Source of the DNA: Methyloversatilis sp.
Lineage (GTDB): Bacteria > Pseudomonadota > Gammaproteobacteria > Burkholderiales > Rhodocyclaceae
DNA: 64,000 bases
Assembly (NCBI GenBank): GCA_016791045.1
Contig: JAEUNO010000014.1
Location: forward strand, 1-64,000
Direction: 5' to 3'
In this document: one piece after another, positions 34,155 through 43,782 of the stretch
Numbering within the stretch: position 1 is the first letter of the stretch
Layout of the letters: each line of letters starts with the position of its first letter
The notes under the pieces: model-generated
The model's database searches: none
What the model saw: only the letters and a program-made list of their open reading frames with translations
Told to the model about the DNA's origin: nothing
Program-made: the position numbers and the translations under genes

Positions 34155-35024
34155 CTAATGCAGCGTCGCCGCCACGTCCATCCACACGGTGCCGTCGTCG
34201 CCCGTGCGCGCATGCAGGCCCATGCTGCCGAGCACGGCCATGATGCGCGTCGCCAGCATGCTCATCTGCAGCGCACGCGCGTCACCCTCGCCGGCGGCTG
34301 CGCCCGCGAGCAGGGCCGCGATGCGCGGCCATTCGCGGCCGATCAGTGACGCGTCGATCCCGGCTTTCAGTTCGGGTGCGATGTCCGCCGCGCTGCGCTG
34401 CAGCCCGGCGAGATAGCCGAGACTGAACGCCACCGTCTGCATCAGATGCGTCAGCCGCGCCATCGCCAGGCCGGTCAGCGTGTCCAGATCGCCGTCCGCA
34501 CGGTAGTCGGCCAGGGCGCGCCGACTGGCGTCCGGCAGTTCGTCGAGCAGGCGCAGCAGATGCGGCAGCAGCAGATCGGCGCCAGTCGGCAGCGACCAGG
34601 CGCTGGCGCGGTTGGCGCGGTATTCGTCCAGCATCAGGCGGGCGATCGGCGCGAACTGCGCGGCGAGTGCGTCGCCGGCTGCTTCGCCTGCGGGCGCCTG
34701 CGCCAATGCCAGTTCGCCACGCCACAGTTCGCGGTGCAGCGCATGCACCAGCTGCAGCACGTGTTCAGGTTCGCCCGCCAGCGACTGTTCGACGAACGGC
34801 GCCGACAGCGTGATCGTGAATCCACCCGCTTCGTCATCGCGCGACAAAGGCGGTGCGCTACCGGCGTGACCTGCCGCGTCGTCGCGCAGCACCAGCACCC
34901 GCAGATGCGCCGCATCGAGACCGCGGTCGCGTTCGTACAGACGGGCGAGCAGCACCGACAGGCTGGTGCGCAGCGTTTCCGCTGCTGTCTCGGCGCGCAG
35001 GCACTGCAGTTCGATCAAGGGCAT
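34155..35024 (-). CDS. Hypothetical protein, leucine- and alanine-rich
   Basis: I do not recognise this 289-residue soluble protein. It starts MPLIELQCLRAETAAETLR and is mostly helical, with long alanine- and leucine-rich stretches and the C-terminal end GLHARTGDDGTVWMDVAATL. There are no cysteine clusters, membrane spans or nucleotide-binding motifs. The opposite strand lacks a credible competing gene, and the codon pattern fits real coding. Its 5-prime end faces a repeat array, which is where its promoter should be. Confidence 0.65.
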   Translation of the reverse strand: MPLIELQCLRAETAAETLRTSLSVLLARLYERDRGLDAAHLRVLVLRDDAAGHAGSAPPLSRDDEAGGFTITLSAPFVEQSLAGEPEHVLQLVHALHRELWRGELALAQAPAGEAAGDALAAQFAPIARLMLDEYRANRASAWSLPTGADLLLPHLLRLLDELPDASRRALADYRADGDLDTLTGLAMARLTHLMQTVAFSLGYLAGLQRSAADIAPELKAGIDASLIGREWPRIAALLAGAAAGEGDARALQMSMLATRIMAVLGSMGLHARTGDDGTVWMDVAATLH

Positions 35025-35085
35025 CGCTAAGGGCTGTCGTTTTACGGGCGAGGGAGCATAGCGCCTGGTCGCGCAAGCGTCCAAC

Positions 35086-35745
35086 CCGCGAGTCGATCGT
35101 GCGCAGGCGCGTGTTTGGAGGACGGAATCGCGAGCGGAGCTCGCTCCTACAAAGATCGCGGCGCACCTGTAGGAGCGACCCCCGGTCGCGATCGGCGCGT
35201 CGATCGTGCGCCAGCGCGTATTCGGAGGGTCGAATCGCGAGCAGGGCTCGCTCCTACAGAAAACCGCGCTGCCCCTGCAGGAGCGACCCCCGGTCGCGAT
35301 CGGCGCGTTGATCGTGCACAGGCGCGTGTTCGGAGGGTGGAATCGCGAGCGGGGCTCGCTCCTGCAAGAACGTGCCTCCGCTGCAGGAGCGACCCCCGGT
35401 CGCGATCAGTGTGTTGATTGTGCGCAGGCGCGTGTTGGGAGGGCGGGATCGCGAGCGGGGCTCGCTCCTGCAAGAACGTGCCTCCGCTGCAGGAGCGACC
35501 CCCGGTCGCGATCGGCGCGTCGATCGTGCGCCAGCGCGTATTCGGAGGGTCGAATCGCGAGCAGGGCTCGCTCCTACAGAAAACCGCGCTGCCCCTGTAG
35601 GAGCGACCCCCGGTCGCGATCAGTGTGTTGATCGTGCGCAGGCGCGTGTTTGGAGGGCGGGATCGCGAGCGGGGCTCGCTCCTACAAGAACGTTCCCCCC
35701 TGTAGGAGCGACCCGTGGTCGCGATCGACACGTCGATCACGCATA
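35086..35745 (+). repeat. Palindromic repeat array 1, six units of 105-108 bp
   Basis: Each unit contains two inverted palindromic elements: TAGGAGCGACCCCCGGTCGC and the opposite-facing GCGAGCGGGGCTCGCTCCTA, with a spacer containing GATCGTGCGCAGGCGCGTGT. TAGGAGCGACC-type elements begin at 35170, 35278, 35384, 35490, 35598 and 35703. It fills most of the 824-bp gap between two divergent genes, and nothing else is recognised there. The apparent open frames are by-products of the repeat. Confidence 0.9.
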
Positions 35746-35848
35746 TGCCGGCAGGTCCGCGAAAGCTTGCTCGTTTTGAGCGGGTAGTGCGTGCGGCGCA
35801 CACGGCGAGCACACGATGTCGCGCGCTCGGGGATAATCGCGGCGGGCG

Positions 35849-38800
35849 ATGACAGACGGAACGGGCACGGTCATGAAGGCAGGCGGCGGCAAGCTTTGGG
35901 CGGGATTGTTCGTGCTGGCGGCCGCGGTCGCGACCGGGCTGTGGTGGCAGACGACGCGCAGCCCGGATGCGCCGATCGCCGCCATCGGTGACGACCCGGA
36001 CACCCCGTTCGCGGTGCTGCGCTGCGACGCGCGCAGCCGCGAAGCGGGGCCCGCGCTGGCGGTCACCTTCAGCCGGCCGCTGGCACGCAAGCTGCCGCTG
36101 GGCGAATTGATGACGGTCACCGATCTGGGTGACAGCGAATCGCGGGAGGCCGGCGGCAAGGTGGTCGGCAACTGGTATCTGGGCGACAACCCGCGCATCG
36201 CCTATTTTTCCGGTGTGCTGCCGAAGCGGCGCTATCGCATCGATGTGGCCGTCGGCGTCGCGTCGCGCGCCGGCGATCAGCTCGTCGGCACCCACCAGTG
36301 CGAAACCCTGGTCGAAGACATGCCGCCGGCGTTCTTCTTCGCCAGCCGTGGCACGGTGTTGCCGGCCGGGCAGAACGGCGGCCTGCCGGTGGTCACCATC
36401 AACACGCCCGAAGTCGACGTGCAGTTCCTGCGCGTCGAGCCGGCCCAGCTGCCGGCCTTCCTCGACAAGGTGTATGGCATCCGCCGCAGCGCCGACCAGG
36501 ATGCGGCGCAGGGCGAGGGCGAAGGGGAATACGAAGGCGAGTACTACGACGGCGGCACCGTCGACCTGCGCGGCCGCACCTCCGGCTGGTACATCGACCA
36601 GCTGAAGGACCTGTCGTCCAGCGTCTATCTGGGCCGCTTCCAGACCGACGACAAGCGCGACCGCCGGCACGTGAGCTTCCTGCCGGTCGAGCACATCAAG
36701 GAACTGCGCGAGCCGGGCGTGTATGTCGCGGTGATGAACGTGCCGGGCAGTTTTTCCGGCGACTACCAGACCACCTATTTCTACGTCAGCGACATCGGCC
36801 TGCACCTGCATCGCAACGGCAGCCGCGTCGATGCCTTCGCCACGTCGCTGCGCTCGGGCGCGGCGCTCGACGGCGTCGAGTTCGAAGTGCTGGACGGCGA
36901 CGGCAAGCGCGTCGCCTCGGTCAAGGCCGAAGGCGACGGCCGCGCCACCTTCGACGCCGTGCCGGCCGACGCCCGGCTGGTGATCGCGCGGCGCGGCCGC
37001 GAGCTGTCGGTCGTGTCGCTGGGCGAAGCCGCGCTCGACCTGTCCGAATTCGACACCGCCGGCCTGCTGCCGACGAACAACAAGCTGTTCGTGTGGAGCG
37101 GGCGCGACCTGTACCGGCCGGGCGAAAGCTTTGACGTGTCGGTGCTGGCGCGCGACGCCGACGGCAAACCGGTGGCTGCGCAGCCGCTCAGCGTGCTGCT
37201 CAAGCGCCCCGACGGGCGCACCGTCAGTCAGCGCATGTGGCAGCCATCGGGCGAACAGCCCGGTTACTTCCGCCACACGCTGGCGATACCCGGCGACGCC
37301 CAGACCGGCGCCTGGACGCTGGAACTGCGCGCCGATCCCGGAGCAAAAAGGCCGGACGCGGTCATGCGTTTCAAGGTCGAGGAGTTCCTGCCCGAGCGCA
37401 TGAAGCTGGCGCTGACCAGTGCGGAGGGTGTGCTGACCGATGGCGCGCCGTTCGACATCGCCGTGCAGGGCGACTACCTGTTCGGCGCGCCGACCGCCGG
37501 CAACCGCCTGCTCGGCGCACTCGCCACCGAGCGCCTGCGCTTTGCGCTGCCGCAGAAGCCCGGTTTCATCTTCGGCGACTTCGCCGACGACGCGCTCAAG
37601 GGTCGGCGCGAGCTGGAAGAAACCGCGCTCGACGACAGCGGTGCGGCACAGCTGGCGGTGCCGTACGACCCGGGTACCGCGCGCTCGCCGCTGCGCCTGC
37701 GCACCAGCCTGAGCCTCCTCGAATCCGGCGGCCGGCCGGTGGTGCGCTCGCTGGAGCGCGCCTGGTGGCCGGCGCCCGCGCTGATTGGCGTGCGTCCGCT
37801 GTTCGAGGCCGACGTGGCGCGCGAATCGTCGCTGGCCGAATTCGAGGTCGGCCGCTTCCTGCCCGACGGCACGCCGGCCGCGCTTGACAAGGCCAACGTG
37901 CGGCTGTTCAAGGAAGAACGGCAGTACTACTGGCGTTTCGATGACCAGCGCGGCTGGCACTCCGGCTTCAGCGACGCCGACGAACTGGTCGACAGCCGCA
38001 CCATTGCGCTGAAGACGCAGGGCAAGCTCGCCTTCCCGGTCACCTGGGGCAGTTACCGGCTGGAGATCGACGACCCGCAGCACGGGCTGACGATGCGCTA
38101 CCGCTTCTACGCCGGCTGGGGCGCGCAGGGCGACGAGGCGCTCGGCAACCGGCCCGACCGCGTGCAGATCCGTCTCGAAGGGGCGCCCTTCCGCGCCGGC
38201 GACACGGTGAAGGCGCACCTCACGCCGCCGCACGACGGCGAGGCGCTGGTGCTGATCGAGGGCGACCGCGTGCTGTGGGCCAGACGCGTCAAGGTGAGCG
38301 CCGCCGGCACCGCCATCAATCTGCCGCTGGACGCAAGCTGGAACCGCCACGACCTCTATGTCTCCGTGCTCGCGTTCCGGCCGGGCAGCGAAGGCAGCCG
38401 CGTGACACCGGCGCGTGCGCTCGGGCTCGCCCACATTCCGCTGGCGCGCGAAGACCGCCGGCTGAAGGTGGCGCTGGAGGCGCCGGCCAAGGTCGAGCCG
38501 GAAACGAAAACGACGGTGAAGGTGAAGGTCGACGGCGCGACCGGCCAGCAGGCCTGGGTCACGCTGTCGGCGGTCGATCAGGGCATCCTGAACATCACGC
38601 AGTTCGCCACCCCCGACCCGCATGGCTATTTCTTCGGCAAGCAGCGCTACGCCCCGGATCTGCTCGACATCTACGGCCGGCTGATCGAAAAGATGGATGG
38701 CACGCGCGGCAAGCTCAAGTGGGGCGGCGACGCCGGCATGCGCGATTCGCAGAGCATGCCGAAGAAGGTGAAGCTGGTCGATCTGTTCTCCGGCCCGGTG

Positions 38801-40930
38801 AAGCTCGACGACAAGGGCGAGGCGAACATTTCGCTCATGCTGCCCGACTTCAACGGCAGCCTGCGCCTGATGGCCGTCGCCTCCACACCGGATCGCTTCG
38901 GCCGCGGAGAGCGCGAGCTGGTCGTCGCCGCGCCCATCGTGGCCGAACTGTCCACGCCGCGCTTCATCGCGCCGGGCGACCGCGCCACCGTGGCGCTCGA
39001 AGTCACCAATCTGACCGACGCGTCGCAGCAGATCCGCCTTGCGCTGGCCGCCGAGTCGCCCGCGCGCATCGCCGACGGCACCCGCACGCTGACGCTGGCG
39101 CCCAAACAGCGCGACACGCTCCGCTTCGCCGCCGAGGCGGTCGAAGCGGAGGGGCTTGCGCGACTGACGCTGACGCTCGACGCCACCGGCGGTGTCAAAC
39201 CCATCCACATCGAGCGCGCAGCCGCGCTGCAGGTCACGCCACCGGTCGCCCTGCAGCGACAGATACGGCGCGTGAAGATCGACGCCGGTGCGCGCCACGT
39301 CGTCGATGCGTCGGTGCTCGACAGCTTCTGGCCGGCGTCCGCGTCACTCAACGTGACCGCCGCATCGAGCCCGCCGCTGAATATCCGCGAACAGGTGCGC
39401 GGCCTGCTGCGCTATCCGTACGGCTGCGCCGAACAGACGGTCAGTGCCGCGTGGCCGCACGTCATCATCGACGAAGCGTATGCCGCCGAACTCGGCCTGA
39501 AGCCGCACACCCGCGCCGAGCGTGCCGCACTGGTCGAAGCGGCGATCGGCCGGCTGGCCGGCATGCAGGGCACGCAGGGCGGCATGACGATGTGGGGCGG
39601 CGGCGGCGAATACGAGTACTGGATCACCGCCTATGTCGCCGGCTTCCTGATTGACGCGCGTGAAGGCGGCTTCACCGTGCCCGAGAATTTCGCCCGGCGC
39701 ATGCAGGACTGGATGCTGAAGGAATTCCAGCTCGCCCCGTCGCAGATGCCGCGCCTGCCGGTGCGCACGCTTGCCCAGCCCGCTCAGCCAGGTGAAGCCG
39801 ATCTGGTGCGCGGGGCGCACACCCGCTTCGCCAACGCAGCGCATCTGGGGTATGTGCTGGCGCGCGAGCAGCGCGCGCCACTCGCGACGTTGCGCCTGCT
39901 GCACGACGAACACCGGCAGCTGGCGAAGTCGCCGCTCGCGCTGGCCCACCTGGGTCTGGCGCTGAAGCTCATGGGCGACGAGGCGCGTTCGCGCGTCGCG
40001 CTCGACGAGGCGCTCGGCCGGCCCTACGGCCTGAGCGGCAACGACAACGAGTACGAATGGCTCGGCGACTACGGTAGCCCGCTGCGCGACCGCGCCATGC
40101 TGTACGCGCTGCTGTCGCGCCATGACGTGAAGCTCGACCGCGCCGCCAACCTGCTGTTCGAACTGTCGGCCGACAGCGCGCAGCGGCGGTGGCTGTCCAC
40201 GCAGGAACAGATCGCGCTCGTCATGGCCGGCCGCGCCGCAGGGCTGGGCGCCGGCAAACCCTGGGCACTGCAGGTCGAAGGCGGCGAGCGCTACGGCGGC
40301 GCGAAGCCGATGATGCTGCCGGTCGACGCCACGGCCGCGCGGCGCGGCGTCACGCTGCTCAACACCGGTGACGCCCCGCTGTACGTCGAAGTCGAATCCA
40401 GCGGCTACCCGAAGGCCACGCCGCCGCCCGAAAACCGTCTCGGCAGCGTGCAGCGCAGCTGGTTCGACGCCGATGGCCGGCCGTGGGACGGCCGCGCGCT
40501 GAAGGTGGGGGATCTCATGCTGGTGCGGGTCGAAGTGAAGCCGACGCGCCGCGCCGACGACGCCCTGCTGGTCGACCGCCTGCCCGCCGGGCTCGAGATC
40601 GAGAACCAGAACCTGTCGCAGGGCCCGCAGGCGTCGGAGTTCGCGCTGCAGCTGCCGAACGGCCAGTCGCTGCGCGTTGCCGACACGCTGACCGACAACC
40701 GCGTGAAGCACCGCGAGTTCCGCGACGACCGCTACGTCGCCGCCCTCAAGCTCGACAGCGCGCCGATCAACCTTATATATATGGTGAGAGTCGTCACCCC
40801 GGGCCGCTACACCGTACCCGGCACCTTCATGGAAGACATGTACCGGCCGGAACTGCGCACCGTCGGCGAGCCGGGCCAGGCGGTGGAGGTGGTGGACGTG
40901 GCGCCGGTTGCCGGGCGCCGGAGCGAATGA
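35849..40930 (+). CDS. Bacterial alpha-2-macroglobulin (thioester protease trap)
   Basis: This very large envelope protein is thought to trap foreign proteases in the periplasm. The 1693-residue product has an N-terminal membrane anchor (LWAGLFVLAAAVATGLWWQ) without a lipobox, several macroglobulin domains, a bait-like region, and the intact thioester motif GCAEQT with Cys near residue 1193, followed by the helical thioester domain (EYEYWITAYVAGFLIDA) and receptor-like C-terminal domain. Many homologues are paired with penicillin-binding protein 1C, which is absent here. Starts at 35849 or 35873 are possible. Confidence 0.93.
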   Translation: MTDGTGTVMKAGGGKLWAGLFVLAAAVATGLWWQTTRSPDAPIAAIGDDPDTPFAVLRCDARSREAGPALAVTFSRPLARKLPLGELMTVTDLGDSESREAGGKVVGNWYLGDNPRIAYFSGVLPKRRYRIDVAVGVASRAGDQLVGTHQCETLVEDMPPAFFFASRGTVLPAGQNGGLPVVTINTPEVDVQFLRVEPAQLPAFLDKVYGIRRSADQDAAQGEGEGEYEGEYYDGGTVDLRGRTSGWYIDQLKDLSSSVYLGRFQTDDKRDRRHVSFLPVEHIKELREPGVYVAVMNVPGSFSGDYQTTYFYVSDIGLHLHRNGSRVDAFATSLRSGAALDGVEFEVLDGDGKRVASVKAEGDGRATFDAVPADARLVIARRGRELSVVSLGEAALDLSEFDTAGLLPTNNKLFVWSGRDLYRPGESFDVSVLARDADGKPVAAQPLSVLLKRPDGRTVSQRMWQPSGEQPGYFRHTLAIPGDAQTGAWTLELRADPGAKRPDAVMRFKVEEFLPERMKLALTSAEGVLTDGAPFDIAVQGDYLFGAPTAGNRLLGALATERLRFALPQKPGFIFGDFADDALKGRRELEETALDDSGAAQLAVPYDPGTARSPLRLRTSLSLLESGGRPVVRSLERAWWPAPALIGVRPLFEADVARESSLAEFEVGRFLPDGTPAALDKANVRLFKEERQYYWRFDDQRGWHSGFSDADELVDSRTIALKTQGKLAFPVTWGSYRLEIDDPQHGLTMRYRFYAGWGAQGDEALGNRPDRVQIRLEGAPFRAGDTVKAHLTPPHDGEALVLIEGDRVLWARRVKVSAAGTAINLPLDASWNRHDLYVSVLAFRPGSEGSRVTPARALGLAHIPLAREDRRLKVALEAPAKVEPETKTTVKVKVDGATGQQAWVTLSAVDQGILNITQFATPDPHGYFFGKQRYAPDLLDIYGRLIEKMDGTRGKLKWGGDAGMRDSQSMPKKVKLVDLFSGPVKLDDKGEANISLMLPDFNGSLRLMAVASTPDRFGRGERELVVAAPIVAELSTPRFIAPGDRATVALEVTNLTDASQQIRLALAAESPARIADGTRTLTLAPKQRDTLRFAAEAVEAEGLARLTLTLDATGGVKPIHIERAAALQVTPPVALQRQIRRVKIDAGARHVVDASVLDSFWPASASLNVTAASSPPLNIREQVRGLLRYPYGCAEQTVSAAWPHVIIDEAYAAELGLKPHTRAERAALVEAAIGRLAGMQGTQGGMTMWGGGGEYEYWITAYVAGFLIDAREGGFTVPENFARRMQDWMLKEFQLAPSQMPRLPVRTLAQPAQPGEADLVRGAHTRFANAAHLGYVLAREQRAPLATLRLLHDEHRQLAKSPLALAHLGLALKLMGDEARSRVALDEALGRPYGLSGNDNEYEWLGDYGSPLRDRAMLYALLSRHDVKLDRAANLLFELSADSAQRRWLSTQEQIALVMAGRAAGLGAGKPWALQVEGGERYGGAKPMMLPVDATAARRGVTLLNTGDAPLYVEVESSGYPKATPPPENRLGSVQRSWFDADGRPWDGRALKVGDLMLVRVEVKPTRRADDALLVDRLPAGLEIENQNLSQGPQASEFALQLPNGQSLRVADTLTDNRVKHREFRDDRYVAALKLDSAPINLIYMVRVVTPGRYTVPGTFMEDMYRPELRTVGEPGQAVEVVDVAPVAGRRSE

Positions 40931-40934
40931 ACAT

Positions 40935-40959
40935 GAACGGCGCGCAGTGCGCGCCGTTC
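40935..40959. terminator. Bidirectional hairpin between alpha-2-macroglobulin and carbonic anhydrase
   Basis: GAACGGCGCGC pairs with GCGCGCCGTTC around a three-base loop, between the convergent stop codons. No T run follows. Confidence 0.65.
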
Positions 40960-40970
40960 GGCCGGCCAGG

Positions 40971-41615
40971 TCAATCCAGCGACTTCAGCGCCAGATCGTA
41001 GTTGTCGCGCAGTTCTTCCTCGTTGCCCGCTTCCATGCGCAGATCGCGCACCAGGCCGTCCTTCAAACCGTAGATCCAGCCGTGCACGCGCACTTCCTGG
41101 CCGCGTGCCCAGGCGTCGCGGATCACCGTGGTTTCACAGACGTTCACCGCCTGTTCGATCACGTTCAGTTCGCACAGGCGGTTTTCCTGCAGTTCGCCTT
41201 CGGCCACCGCGTCGAGCAGGGCGCGGTGGTGGTTGCGCACGTCCTGCACATTGCGCAGCCAGTTGTCGATCAGGCCGAAGCGCATGTCGTGCAGCGCGGC
41301 GCGCACGCCGCCGCAGCCGTAGTGGCCGACCACCAGGATGTCCTTCACCTTCAGCACGTCGACCGCGTACTGCATGACCGACAGGCAGTTCAAGTCGGTC
41401 TGCACGACCAGGTTGGCGACATTGCGATGCACGAACACTTCGCCCGGAATCAACCCGACGATCTGGTTCGCCGGCACGCGGCTGTCGGAACAGCCGATCC
41501 ACAGGTATTCGGGGCTTTGCAGCGTGGCCAGATGTTCGAAGAACTTCGGATCATCGGCCTGCATCCGCGCCGCCCACTTGCGGTTGGCTTCGAATAGTTG
41601 ATCAGTTTTCTTCAT
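40971..41615 (-). CDS. can: Beta-class carbonic anhydrase
   Basis: This enzyme interconverts CO2 and bicarbonate in the cytoplasm, supplying bicarbonate to carboxylases such as acetyl-CoA carboxylase. The 214-residue product shows all zinc ligands and catalytic residues: Cys42-X-Asp44-X-Arg46 (GCSDSR), and His98-X2-Cys101 (GHYGCGG). Length and end (NEEELRDNYDLALKSL) match the E. coli Can type. Confidence 0.95.
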   Translation of the reverse strand: MKKTDQLFEANRKWAARMQADDPKFFEHLATLQSPEYLWIGCSDSRVPANQIVGLIPGEVFVHRNVANLVVQTDLNCLSVMQYAVDVLKVKDILVVGHYGCGGVRAALHDMRFGLIDNWLRNVQDVRNHHRALLDAVAEGELQENRLCELNVIEQAVNVCETTVIRDAWARGQEVRVHGWIYGLKDGLVRDLRMEAGNEEELRDNYDLALKSLD

Positions 41616-41822
41616 GATGTGTGCTCCCGGGTATCAGCGCGAATTATATCGTCGGCCCGGAAGCTGCACGGATTCGACCGGTCATCGCCGCTTGCCGGGC
41701 GCCACGACAGTCGTTCACGACGCACAGTGTCACCTGTCGCCCGCGTGGCGCGGCATGACGAGGGCGCCGTCCGTCAGACGGCTGCCGTCTTCGCGCCTTG
41801 GGCACGCGCGCAGCTTTTTGAT

Positions 41823-41853
41823 TTATCGAAACACTTATTGTTTTATTGAAAAC
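41823..41853 (+). promoter_or_regulatory. AT-rich operator/promoter region of the Xre-RES module
   Basis: TTATCGAAAC (41823-41832) and TTATTGAAAAC (41843-41853) are direct repeats 20 bp apart, two helical turns, in an AT-rich block that contrasts with the surroundings. TATGCT at 41862-41867 is a candidate -10. Such repeats suit autoregulation by the Xre antitoxin. Confidence 0.5.
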
Positions 41854-41902
41854 GTTCGAGTGCTATGCTGACATTTCCATCCCGATCCGACAGGAGCCGC
41901 CC

Positions 41903-42298
41903 ATGGGCGCCGTTGCAGACAAGGGTATCAGCGCTTCCGAAGACCGCGGCGCGCTGGCCCGCATGGTCATGACCTTGCTTGATCACTGGAATCTATCCAC
42001 CGAAGACCAGGCCGCGCTGCTGGGCATCGCCGCCAGCAATCGCGCCGCGCTGGCGCGCTACCGGCGCGGCGAGCCGATCGGCACCAGCCGCGACCAGTAC
42101 GAGCGGGTCGGTCATCTGCTGGGCATCCACAAGAATCTTCGACTGCTGTTTCCGCAGAACCGCGACCTCGTCTATCGCTGGATCAGCACCCGCAACCGCG
42201 CCTTCGACAATCTGAGTCCGGTCGAGGTGATCCGTGAATGGGGTTTCGCCGGCCTGCTGATGGTGCGTGCCTATCTCGACCGGGCGCGCGGTCAGTGA
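41903..42298 (+). CDS. Xre/MbcA/ParS family antitoxin
   Basis: This 131-residue antitoxin would neutralise the RES toxin. The N-terminal half is a helix-turn-helix ([40 protein letters not shown]) and the C-terminal half is the MbcA/ParS toxin-binding domain ([20 protein letters not shown]). ATG 41903 has AGGAG at 41892-41896. Its TGA overlaps the toxin start (GTGA), so the pair is coupled. The AT-rich repeats upstream are probably its operator. Confidence 0.9.
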   Translation: MGAVADKGISASEDRGALARMVMTLLDHWNLSTEDQAALLGIAASNRAALARYRRGEPIGTSRDQYERVGHLLGIHKNLRLLFPQNRDLVYRWISTRNRAFDNLSPVEVIREWGFAGLLMVRAYLDRARGQ

Positions 42299-43026
42299 GC
42301 CTCGGGGACCTGTTCGCCCGCCTCGCGCTGGCCGAAGTCCAGCGCGACGTGTTCCGCAACATCGTGTCGCTGCGCACCTCGCAGGATCTGTTCGACGACC
42401 TCACCGACGACCCGGCCGAATGGGCGCTCGCGCAGAAGGTCGAAGGCGACGCCAAGCCGCCGCCCTACCGTTCGCCCACGCCGGTGCTGCACCGTCCGTT
42501 CGAAGACGCCGAGTGGTTCAACGCCATCGCCTGGCCGTTCCAGAACTGGCAGGCCAGCCGCTATTCCGACGGGCGCCACGGCGTGTGGTACGGCTCGGAG
42601 TCGGTCGAGACGACGGTCTATGAATCCGCCTGGCACTGGCGTCAGGGTCTGCTCGCCGACGCCGGTTTCGAGCGCGAATCGGTGGTGGCCGAGCGCAAGG
42701 TGTATGCCGTGGGCTGTGCCGCCGCGCTGCTCGATTTCCGACCGCTCACGGGCGACTGGCCGGCGCTGCTGCATCCGGCCGATTACAGCTTTGCGCAGTC
42801 GGTCGGCGCGCGCATCCACCGCGAAGGTCACCCTGGCCTGCTGGTGCAGTCGGTGCGCCGGCCCGAGGGCGAGAACTTCGCCGTATTCAATCCGGCCGTG
42901 CTGTCGGCCCCGCGCCATTACCTGCAACTCGGCTACCGGCTCGACGGCGACTGCATCGTCGTCGAAAAGACGCCGGGCCTGGCCTGGTTCGGCATCGAAG
43001 CGGGGGATTTCGGGCGGCGTGCCTGA
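42295..43026 (+). CDS. RES-domain toxin
   Basis: RES toxins degrade cellular NAD. The start is taken as GTG 42295, overlapping the antitoxin stop, giving 243 residues that begin [20 protein letters not shown]; an ATG at 42238 would extend it into the antitoxin gene. RES features seen are [20 protein letters not shown] (conserved Tyr, Glu), [20 protein letters not shown] and the late [17 protein letters not shown]. The frame is open and apparently intact. Confidence 0.88.
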   Translation: MSLGDLFARLALAEVQRDVFRNIVSLRTSQDLFDDLTDDPAEWALAQKVEGDAKPPPYRSPTPVLHRPFEDAEWFNAIAWPFQNWQASRYSDGRHGVWYGSESVETTVYESAWHWRQGLLADAGFERESVVAERKVYAVGCAAALLDFRPLTGDWPALLHPADYSFAQSVGARIHREGHPGLLVQSVRRPEGENFAVFNPAVLSAPRHYLQLGYRLDGDCIVVEKTPGLAWFGIEAGDFGRRA

Positions 43027-43176
43027 GGCTGTCGAAGCTGGATCGCTGTTTGCCTGCGTTGTGAATCCCTCAGCAAGGGATACGATTTTCGGGGGCAAGC
43101 CCAGCCAGTGATACAACGACGAAGCAGCTGCGCATCCGTGTTTTTGACGCCGAACGCTCAAGCGCAGCGTTGAGGC

Positions 43177-43653
43177 TCATTGGCCGCTCCATTCCTGCAC
43201 GACGCGCAAGGAGCGCTCCGTACCCGGCCAGAGAAGAACTCGATAGCGGTCGTCCCCCTCGAGGCCATCGTCGGAGAGCGAGTCCAGCCGGGAGAAGAGC
43301 GCGAGCACCTGGTAGTGCCCCGGGTTGATCCGCCAATTCAGCACCGGCCCGCCCGTGCATTCATGAACTTGAAGATGACCCGATGGCAACTCCAGCGAGC
43401 ATTCAACGATGTGGTCGACCTCGCTGGCGTCAAATTGGGGCGCCGAGGAATGCAACGCCACTTCGACAGGAACGCTCATGTTGCGGACGGGGCATATCAC
43501 TACAACGTTCGGCGCCACCTTGGCCCGGCGCGCAATATCCGCATCTGTCCAGTCTTCAGGTGCTGGAGGATTCACCTGTCCGTCCTGGACATAGAACTGG
43601 TGGTAATCCGCGAAGACTTCAATCGTCTCTCGCTGGATACAGGAAGTCGTCAT
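43177..43653 (-). CDS. ComJ-like protein (possible nuclease inhibitor or immunity protein)
   Basis: The 158-residue product starts MTTSCIQRETIEVFADYHQF. The segment ADYHQFYVQDGQ followed by PEDWTDADIARR resembles Bacillus ComJ (SYHQF...WTDEAI), an inhibitor of the DNA-entry nuclease; this comparison is from memory. There is no signal peptide or membrane segment. No partner nuclease is adjacent; it lies between a RES toxin and a broken ParE-type toxin, which fits an immunity-type role. No good ribosome site precedes the ATG at 43653. Confidence 0.6.
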   Translation of the reverse strand: MTTSCIQRETIEVFADYHQFYVQDGQVNPPAPEDWTDADIARRAKVAPNVVVICPVRNMSVPVEVALHSSAPQFDASEVDHIVECSLELPSGHLQVHECTGGPVLNWRINPGHYQVLALFSRLDSLSDDGLEGDDRYRVLLWPGTERSLRVVQEWSGQ

Positions 43654-43782
43654 GAGCTGTAACGTCGTAGGTGAGGGGCAGCCGGAGCAACGAAGCTGCG
43701 AAGGGTACCGGCAAGCGCTGCTTGATGGCGGTCCCTCTCGACCGGCAGGTCGGGCGCTTGCGCGCAGAAGCTTCCGCGGCCT

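Noticed and set aside
35147-39298. A 1383-codon open frame on the minus strand opposite the alpha-2-macroglobulin gene
   Set aside because: It is a GC-rich antisense shadow: the sense strand has clear domains and a thioester motif, while the antisense product is arginine- and histidine-rich without motifs and begins in the repeat array.
40770-40785. AT-rich TATATATAT stretch inside the alpha-2-macroglobulin gene, as an internal promoter or junction
   Set aside because: It encodes ordinary in-frame residues (NLIYMV) in a continuous, family-like region with no sign of an insertion.
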